This document shows, in pieces, positions 58,316 to 64,000 of a stretch of 64,000 nucleotides of DNA (position 1 is its first letter; each line of letters starts with the position of its first letter). The DNA is from Bacillota bacterium (GTDB lineage: Bacteria > Bacillota > Clostridia > Christensenellales > SZUA-584). Under the pieces are notes generated by a model, which did not search any database, was not told the DNA's origin, and saw nothing but the letters and a program-made list of their open reading frames with translations. The stretch covers positions 1-64,000 of the forward strand of contig JAEYOE010000031.1 in NCBI GenBank assembly GCA_023412005.1, read 5' to 3'. The position numbers and the translations under genes were made by a program.

Positions 58316-59527
58316 CTACATCATTTTTTCAAGCGTTTGCTTAATCTGTTTGATGAAATCCTCAGTGCTGACCTTTTGCTTATTGTCGAGTTCGCTCAAA
58401 AGGTACAAATCTCCCGTCATAATACCCGCTTCAATGGTGCTGATGGAAGCCGCCTCTAATTTATCGGCAAACGTCATCAACTCTTCGTTGCCATCCATTT
58501 CACCGCGCTTTTTGAGTGCGCCTGTCCACGCAAACAGCGTTGCCATACAATTGGTGGATGTTTCTTTACCCTCAAGGTGCTTGTAGTAATGGCGCGTCAC
58601 CGTTCCGTGTGCCGCCTCATATTCATAAAAGCCCTGCGGCGATACAAGCACTGACGTCATCATGGCAAGGCTCCCGTATGCGGTCGCCACCATATCAGAC
58701 ATAACATCGCCGTCGTAATTCATGCACGCCCAAATAAAGCCGCCTTCGCTGCGTATCACGCGCGCCACAGCGTCGTCAATCAGCGTATAAAAATACTCAA
58801 TACCCGCTTTTTCAAATCTGTCTTTGTATTCCGTTTCATAAATCTCCGCGAAAATATCTTTAAACCGGTGATGATATTTTTTGGAGATCGTATCCTTGGT
58901 TGCAAACCACAGATCCTGCTTGATATCAAGCGCATAATTAAAGCAGCTTTTTGCAAAGCTTGCGATAGAACTCGTCGTGTTGTACATGCCGCGCACCACG
59001 CCGCCCGCCTCGTTAAACTCGGCAATTCTCAGCCTTTCTTCTGAACCATCCGCGCGCGTAATCACAACCTCGGCTTTTCCAGGGCCGTCTACCACACATT
59101 CCTGCGCGTTGTATATGTCTCCAAAGGCGTGTCTTGCAATAATAATCGGTTGATTCCATGTTTTAACGGACGGTGAAATCCCTTTTACGATGATCGGTGT
59201 TCTGAATACCGTACCGTCCAGTTCCTCACGGATCGTGCCGTTGGGGCTTTTCCACATTTTCTTTAAATTGTACTCTTCCACGCGCTGTACGTTCGGTGTA
59301 ATGGTGGCACACTTTACGCCCACTCCGTATTTACTAATAGCCAGCGCGGAATCCATTGTGACGCGGTCATCTGTCGCGTCGCGTTCCGTGAGCCCAAGGT
59401 CGTAATATTCGGTATTCAGTTCTACAAAGGGCTCAATCAAATAATCCTTGATCATCTTCCACATAATCCGGGTCATCTCATCGCCGTCAATCTCAACAAG
59501 CGGAACCGGCATTTTTATCTTCGTCAT
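58316..59527 (-). CDS. icd: NADP-dependent isocitrate dehydrogenase, eukaryote-like type
   Basis: A 403-residue enzyme oxidising isocitrate to 2-oxoglutarate with NADP+. It belongs to the eukaryote-like subfamily: MPVPLVEIDGDEMTRIMWK (in part VEIDGDEMTRIMW), KKMWKSPNGTIR, the substrate loop and EAAHGTVTRHYYKHLEGKET (AAHGTVTRHY) near the cofactor site. It probably supplies 2-oxoglutarate for glutamate. ATG at 59527 follows AAAGGAG; the frame starting at 59554 is longer by nine codons. No aconitase or citrate synthase is adjacent. Confidence 0.95.
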   Translation of the reverse strand: MTKIKMPVPLVEIDGDEMTRIMWKMIKDYLIEPFVELNTEYYDLGLTERDATDDRVTMDSALAISKYGVGVKCATITPNVQRVEEYNLKKMWKSPNGTIREELDGTVFRTPIIVKGISPSVKTWNQPIIIARHAFGDIYNAQECVVDGPGKAEVVITRADGSEERLRIAEFNEAGGVVRGMYNTTSSIASFAKSCFNYALDIKQDLWFATKDTISKKYHHRFKDIFAEIYETEYKDRFEKAGIEYFYTLIDDAVARVIRSEGGFIWACMNYDGDVMSDMVATAYGSLAMMTSVLVSPQGFYEYEAAHGTVTRHYYKHLEGKETSTNCMATLFAWTGALKKRGEMDGNEELMTFADKLEAASISTIEAGIMTGDLYLLSELDNKQKVSTEDFIKQIKQTLEKMM

Positions 59528-59651
59528 TGAAAACTCCTTTATATAAAAACTCATTAATCAACACAGATACGCATTACATTCTACTTGACAAGCAAAAAAA
59601 ACTCAAGCAATTCACGCAAAATCGCCAATTATTGCGGATGATCAACCGCAC

Positions 59652-59685
59652 AAAAAGGAACGCCCCATTCGCGAAGGGCGCCCTG
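59652..59685 (-). terminator. Terminator of gpmI
   Basis: On the minus strand CGCCC-TTCGCGAATG-GGGCG followed by TTCCTTTTT; imperfect but well placed after the gpmI stop. Confidence 0.6.
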
Positions 59686-59696
59686 ATTGTGCTGCA

Positions 59697-61232
59697 TTAT
59701 ATCTCAATTAGAGAGTGTCCCGTCATTTGCTCAGGCTTTTCAAGGCCCATCATATCGAGCAGTGTCGGCGCCAGATCGGCCAGACGCCCGCCCGATTTTA
59801 AGCTTGCGTTTTTGTAGCGTTCGCCAACCAAAATCAACGGCACGGGGTTTATGGTATGCGCGGTAAACGGCCCGCCGTTCTCATCATACATCTTTTCAGA
59901 GTTGCCGTGATCTGCCGTTATCAGCACGTCTCCGCCCATTTTGAGTATTGAGGATACCACCTTCGATACGCAGGCATCAACAGCCGTCACGGCCTTCACG
60001 GCAGCCTCCAGCACGCCGGTATGACCCACCATATCAGGATTCGCGAAGTTTAGTATCATCACATCGTATTCGCCCGATTCGATGTGCTTAACGGCTTCAT
60101 CCGCCACCTCGTACGCGCTCATTTCCGGCTTCAAGTCGTAAGTCGCCACCTTGGGAGACGGGATTAAATACCGATCTTCTCCCTCGTTCGGCTTTTCCAC
60201 GCCGCCGTTAAAGAAGAACGTGACATGCGCGTATTTTTCTGTTTCAGCGATTCTGAATTGGCGTTTTCCATTTTTGGCCAAATACTCACCAAGAGTGTTA
60301 TCCAGCGACTGCGGCTTGTACGCCACCGTCACGTTCTCAAACGTTTTGTCGTACTGCGTCATACAAACGTAGTGAACATCAAAATAGTTTCTCTCGAAGC
60401 CATTGAAATCCTTGTCTATGAACGTGCGCGTGATTTCCCTCGCCCTGTCGGGACGGAAGTTAAAGAAGATGACGGAATCTCCGGCACCGATGGTGGCCAC
60501 CGGCGCTTCACCCTTCATAATCACCGTGGGTTTAACGAATTCATCCATCTCGCCTTTGTCGTAGCTCTGTCGCATCGCCTGCACTGCGGAAGCCGCATGC
60601 AGTCCCTCGCCGGTCACCATTGCGGCATATGCTTTTTGTACGCGCTCAAAGCGGTTGTCACGGTCCATCGCGTAATAACGCCCCATCACCGTCGCAATTT
60701 GCCCAATGCCGATCTCTTTGATCTTGGCCTCGAGCGCCTCGATAAACCCAAGCCCGCTGTCGGGCGGCACATCGCGTCCGTCCATAAAGCAATGGATATA
60801 AACGTTATCCAACCCGCGCTGCTTGGCCATCTTTAAGAGAGCGTACAAATGCTCATTATGGCTGTGAACGCCACCGTCAGAAATGAGGCCGTAGGTATGA
60901 AGCTTCTTTCCGTTCTTCTTCGCGTTTTCCATCGCGTCGATGAATTCCTGCTTATAAAAGAAACCGCCGTCTTCAATATCTTTGGTGATGCGCGTGAGTT
61001 CCTGATAGACGATGCGTCCTGCGCCGATATTCAAATGACCAACCTCCGAGTTGCCCATCTGCCCCTTAGGCAGGCCTACATCCATGCCGGATGCCCCCAC
61101 CAACGTATGCGGGTACTCACTTTTTAAACCCCTGACGAACGGAATACCTGCGGATCTAATGGCATTGCCGGTTTCATCGTCACTGAAACCGAATCCGTCC
61201 AATATCATCAATGCTGTCAGTTTTTTGTTCAT
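59697..61232 (-). CDS. gpmI: 2,3-bisphosphoglycerate-independent phosphoglycerate mutase
   Basis: A 511-residue manganese-dependent iPGM. The phosphoserine nucleophile is in GNSEVGHLNIGAGR; metal ligands are in LDGFGF, HSHNEHLY, and ITADHGNSEKM. It converts 3- to 2-phosphoglycerate. The ATG at 61232 or 61238 are both possible (GCGAG lies ahead). Third gene of pgk-tpiA-gpmI. Confidence 0.97.
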   Translation of the reverse strand: MNKKLTALMILDGFGFSDDETGNAIRSAGIPFVRGLKSEYPHTLVGASGMDVGLPKGQMGNSEVGHLNIGAGRIVYQELTRITKDIEDGGFFYKQEFIDAMENAKKNGKKLHTYGLISDGGVHSHNEHLYALLKMAKQRGLDNVYIHCFMDGRDVPPDSGLGFIEALEAKIKEIGIGQIATVMGRYYAMDRDNRFERVQKAYAAMVTGEGLHAASAVQAMRQSYDKGEMDEFVKPTVIMKGEAPVATIGAGDSVIFFNFRPDRAREITRTFIDKDFNGFERNYFDVHYVCMTQYDKTFENVTVAYKPQSLDNTLGEYLAKNGKRQFRIAETEKYAHVTFFFNGGVEKPNEGEDRYLIPSPKVATYDLKPEMSAYEVADEAVKHIESGEYDVMILNFANPDMVGHTGVLEAAVKAVTAVDACVSKVVSSILKMGGDVLITADHGNSEKMYDENGGPFTAHTINPVPLILVGERYKNASLKSGGRLADLAPTLLDMMGLEKPEQMTGHSLIEI

Positions 61233-61243
61233 AGTCATCTCGC

Positions 61244-61993
61244 TTAAAACTTAACGATTCCGGCAAAGTCCTCGGCCTTCAGCGCTGCGCCGCCGATAAG
61301 TCCGCCGTCAATTTCCGGCTTCGCCATCAATTCGGATGCGTTGGACGGTTTCATGCTGCCGCCGTACTGAATGCGCACGCTCTGGGCACACGCATCACCG
61401 TAAACCTCTTTAACCGCGCCTCTGATGGCACCGATTGTCTCGTTGGCATCTTCGGCTGTGGCTGTTTTGCCGGTGCCGATGGCCCAGATGGGTTCGTAAG
61501 CGATCACGACATCTGAAACCTGTTCTGCCGATAACCCGAGCAGCGCAAGCTTCGTCTGCTTACAAACGATCTCAGCCGTAATGCCGGCTTCTCTTTCCTC
61601 CAGCGTTTCGCCCACACACACAATTGGAATCAGACCCGCTTCGAGCGCGACTTTCGCTTTTTTATTGACGCCTTCATCGGTCTCACCGAAATACTGGCGT
61701 CTTTCGGAATGCCCGAGAATGACATATTTCACGCCAAAAGCGAGCAGCATATCCGCCGAAATCTCACCCGTATACGCGCCGCTTTTTTCAAAGTGCATAT
61801 TCTGTGCGCCCAGCTTAATGTTGGAACCGGCAAGCGCCTCGGCAGCCGTCGACAAATTAACAAATGTCGGGCATACAACAACGTCGACATTGTCAACATC
61901 GCTGACAAGCGGAATTAATGCTTTGATAAGGGCTGTTGTTTCTTCTGCCGTTTTGTTCATTTTCCAGTTTCCTGCAATAATCGGTTTTCTCAT
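61244..61993 (-). CDS. tpiA: Triosephosphate isomerase
   Basis: A 249-residue TIM barrel with GNWKMN (Lys), GHSERR (His) and AYEPIWAIGTGKTA (catalytic Glu). It interconverts dihydroxyacetone phosphate and glyceraldehyde-3-phosphate. Separated from pgk by a terminator-like hairpin and followed six bases later by gpmI. Confidence 0.98.
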   Translation of the reverse strand: MRKPIIAGNWKMNKTAEETTALIKALIPLVSDVDNVDVVVCPTFVNLSTAAEALAGSNIKLGAQNMHFEKSGAYTGEISADMLLAFGVKYVILGHSERRQYFGETDEGVNKKAKVALEAGLIPIVCVGETLEEREAGITAEIVCKQTKLALLGLSAEQVSDVVIAYEPIWAIGTGKTATAEDANETIGAIRGAVKEVYGDACAQSVRIQYGGSMKPSNASELMAKPEIDGGLIGGAALKAEDFAGIVKF

Positions 61994-62025
61994 GTTAGTC
62001 CCTCCAATAATTTTATTTAATCTTT

Positions 62026-62055
62026 AAAAAAGGGTTACTCCAAAGAGAGTAACCC
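62026..62055 (-). terminator. Hairpin with T-run between pgk and tpiA
   Basis: On the minus strand GGGTTACTC-TCTTTG-GAGTAACCC, perfect 9-bp stem, then six T. Placed between two genes expected to be cotranscribed, so it acts as a partial terminator or separates two units. Confidence 0.8.
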
Positions 62056-62079
62056 TCAGTATGATCAGTTAGTCCTCTC

Positions 62080-63264
62080 TTATTTATCCTGAAGCGCCGC
62101 CACACCCGGCAGTTCCTTGCCTTCAAGGAACTCAAGACTCGCGCCTCCGCCGGTGGAGATATGCGTCATCGCCTCTGCATAGCCGAAAATCTTAACCGCT
62201 GCCGCGCTGTCGCCGCCGCCAATTATGGTGACCGCATCAGACTCAGCCATAGCTTTGGCAACCGTTTTGGTTCCTTCAGCAAAAGCTTCCATTTCGAACA
62301 CACCCATCGGTCCGTTCCAAACCACGGTTTTCGCCGTGCGAATCTTATCGGAATAAAGCATCCTTGTTGCAGGCCCGATATCAAGCCCCATCCACCCTTT
62401 GGACATATGGTCAACCGGTACCACCTGTGTTTTCGCATTGGCATCAAATTTGTCGGCTTCAATCGCATCCACAGGCAGGAAAATATCCACGCCTTTGCTT
62501 TCCGCTTTTTTAAGTAAATCGAGCGACAATCCAAGGCTTTCTTCATCCACCAGCGAATCGCCCACTTCAAGGCCCTTTGCCTTTAAGAATGTATAAGCCA
62601 TACCGCCGCCGATAATAATGGCATCCACTTTGTTAATCAGGTTATCGATGACGCCGATTTTATCCGCTACCTTGGCACCGCCAAGAATCGCGATAAACGG
62701 ACGGACGGGTTTGTCCAGCGCATTGCCGAGGAAGTCCAGCTCTTTTCCGATGAGGAAACCGGCTACAGCGGGAATATAAGACGCCACACCGGCCGTGGAA
62801 GCATGGGCTCTGTGGCAGGTGCCAAAGGCATCATTCACAAATATATCGGCGTATGAAGCCAGCTCTTTAGAAAATTCAGGGTCATTTTTTGTTTCTTCTT
62901 TGTGGAAACGCACGTTTTCGAGAAGAACGATTTCGCCATCCTTAACAGCGCTGACAGCCGCTTTGGCTTCCGGCCCAATCACATCAGCCGCAAACGTGAT
63001 TTTGCGTCCGAGAAGTTTTTCCAAACGCTGTGCGACAGGCGCAAGCGAAAACTCCGGTTTAAATTCGCCCTTCGGCCGGCCAAGATGGGAGCAAAGAATA
63101 ACTTTTGCGTTCTCGCCGATCAGATACTCAATCGTTGGCAATGCAGCCACGATTCTTGTGTCATCGGTGACTTCCTTTTTTTCATTCAGCGGCACATTGA
63201 AATCCACTCTCACCAAGACCTTTTTTCCGCAGACATCAATGTCTTTGACTGTCTTTTTGTTCAT
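62080..63264 (-). CDS. pgk: Phosphoglycerate kinase
   Basis: A 394-residue PGK transferring a phosphate from 1,3-bisphosphoglycerate to ADP. RVDFNVPL, CSHLGRPKG, GGAKVADKIGV, WNGPMGVFE and GGGDSAAAV are intact. AAAAGGAG precedes the start. No gapA lies upstream; the neighbour is trmL. Confidence 0.98.
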   Translation of the reverse strand: MNKKTVKDIDVCGKKVLVRVDFNVPLNEKKEVTDDTRIVAALPTIEYLIGENAKVILCSHLGRPKGEFKPEFSLAPVAQRLEKLLGRKITFAADVIGPEAKAAVSAVKDGEIVLLENVRFHKEETKNDPEFSKELASYADIFVNDAFGTCHRAHASTAGVASYIPAVAGFLIGKELDFLGNALDKPVRPFIAILGGAKVADKIGVIDNLINKVDAIIIGGGMAYTFLKAKGLEVGDSLVDEESLGLSLDLLKKAESKGVDIFLPVDAIEADKFDANAKTQVVPVDHMSKGWMGLDIGPATRMLYSDKIRTAKTVVWNGPMGVFEMEAFAEGTKTVAKAMAESDAVTIIGGGDSAAAVKIFGYAEAMTHISTGGGASLEFLEGKELPGVAALQDK

Positions 63265-63406
63265 ATATGGCTCCTTTTATTATGCAATTATGCTGATACT
63301 CAAAGAGTATAATGATCTTGGATAATTTTATTCGAAAAGATTTCAAAAAGCAAGGAAAAGTTCATCTTTTCACAAGCAGGCGTAAAGATGATGCCTTTAT
63401 TTTTAG

Positions 63407-63871
63407 TTATGTCATATCCGGAAAACCCCATTGGCGAAGCGCTTCGTAAACCACGATGCTCACAGAATTCGAAAGGTTGAGCGAGCGAAGGCCATCCTTC
63501 ATCGGAATACGGATGCTCCTTGACGGATTGGAAAAAATGAGAGGTTCGGGCAGCCCCTTTGTTTCTTTTCCGAACAGCAGGTAGCAGCCATCCTCATAAC
63601 TCACTTCGTGGTAAGCGTGTTTGGCTTTTGTCGAGCAGTAATAGTATGACCCCCCCGCAGTCGCGGTGAAAAATTCGTCCAGACTTTTGTGAACCGCAAC
63701 GTTCAGGTGCGGCCAGTAATCAAGCCCCGCCCGTTTGAGCTGTTTGTCATCAATACTGAAGCCAAGCGGCTCCACCAGATGCAGCTGAGCACCCGTTACG
63801 GCACATGTTCGTGCGACATTTCCGGTATTCGCAGGAATTTCGGGTTCCACCAGCACAATATTGATATGCAT
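63407..63871 (-). CDS. trmL: tRNA (cytidine/uridine-34-2'-O)-methyltransferase
   Basis: A 154-residue SPOUT methyltransferase of the TrmL (YibK/CspR) type that methylates the wobble ribose of tRNA-Leu. ARTCAVTGAQLHLVEPLG (N-terminal) and the knot motifs LFGKETKGLPE and RSLNLSNSVSIVVYEALRQ (in part RSLNLSNSVSIV) are present. Length matches the family. Upstream sequence runs to the right edge without another clear gene. Confidence 0.95.
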   Translation of the reverse strand: MHINIVLVEPEIPANTGNVARTCAVTGAQLHLVEPLGFSIDDKQLKRAGLDYWPHLNVAVHKSLDEFFTATAGGSYYYCSTKAKHAYHEVSYEDGCYLLFGKETKGLPEPLIFSNPSRSIRIPMKDGLRSLNLSNSVSIVVYEALRQWGFPDMT

Positions 63872-64000
63872 TAAAGTTTTTCTCCTGACACAGTATTAAC
63901 TCACATTTTTACTCACGTATTATACATGACAGTGCTGAGTCAGGCAATTAACGACGCTGTTTTTTAAAAGCGATGCATATTATCGACAGCTTTTTTTTAT

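Noticed and set aside
60225..60836. 203-codon plus-strand frame
   Set aside because: Antisense shadow of gpmI.

Overview
The window reads as a chromosomal segment of an anaerobic, endospore-forming, low-to-mid GC Firmicute (class Clostridia). The evidence is a set of spore genes (an alpha/beta SASP, an SspF-like SASP, Tlp, spore photoproduct lyase, a PdaA-type deacetylase), Gram-positive envelope genes (LytR-CpsA-Psr protein, lipoproteins), a leucine T-box, a BirA-type operator, strong Shine-Dalgarno sites, frequent TTG/GTG starts, a dehydratase-activase locus and a membrane pyrophosphatase. Genus cannot be fixed from the sequence. No phage, integrase, intact transposase or CRISPR array is visible. 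Most genes lie on the minus strand.

Layout. 0-10 kb: a small ACT-like protein, a GNAT, a GH5 glycosidase, a GtrA protein, then a plus-strand triad of two dehydratase-subunit-like proteins and an activase, a Gly/Pro/Cys-rich protein behind a sigma-K-like promoter and a perfect stem-loop, YlbF, an amidase-domain protein, and a TetR plus iron-sulfur flavoprotein pair with two palindromic operators. 10-17 kb: SASP, enolase, a short SspF-like SASP, a receiver/histidine-kinase hybrid with a SARP-type regulator, CheY, Tlp, CBS and LCP proteins. 17-24 kb: galTKE operon, PdaA-like deacetylase, and a redox operon of a thioredoxin-reductase-like protein, Hsp33 and a phosphoesterase. 24-37 kb: an accessory-looking stretch with long intergenic spaces and gene remnants: lipoprotein, hydrolase, rifamycin ADP-ribosyltransferase, tocopherol-cyclase-like protein, cyclophilin lipoprotein, ABC exporter, MBL hydrolase, two SDRs, a frameshifted gene and a Staygreen-like protein.

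37-49 kb: RlmD methyltransferase, a MocR-type regulator lacking its PLP lysine and divergent from an aldo/keto reductase, spore photoproduct lyase, an ECF sigma-DUF4349-SIMPL envelope operon, bioY under a BirA box, a HelD-type helicase and an AraC-GNAT fusion. 49-64 kb: T-box-controlled leuACD, a K+-dependent-type membrane pyrophosphatase, ComFB, a four-tRNA operon (Leu-Gly-Gly-Lys), a SEC-C protein with isocitrate dehydrogenase, and glycolytic pgk-tpiA-gpmI followed upstream by trmL. Enolase is far away near 11 kb and gapA and leuB are absent from the window.

The most noteworthy items are protein variants rather than a large new system: a TrxB homologue without the usual NADPH motifs, a MocR regulator with Asn in place of the Schiff-base Lys, the receiver-first kinase/SARP pair, the split activase triad, and the Cys/Gly-rich, probably spore-associated protein. 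All functions are read from sequence by eye; no database search was run.
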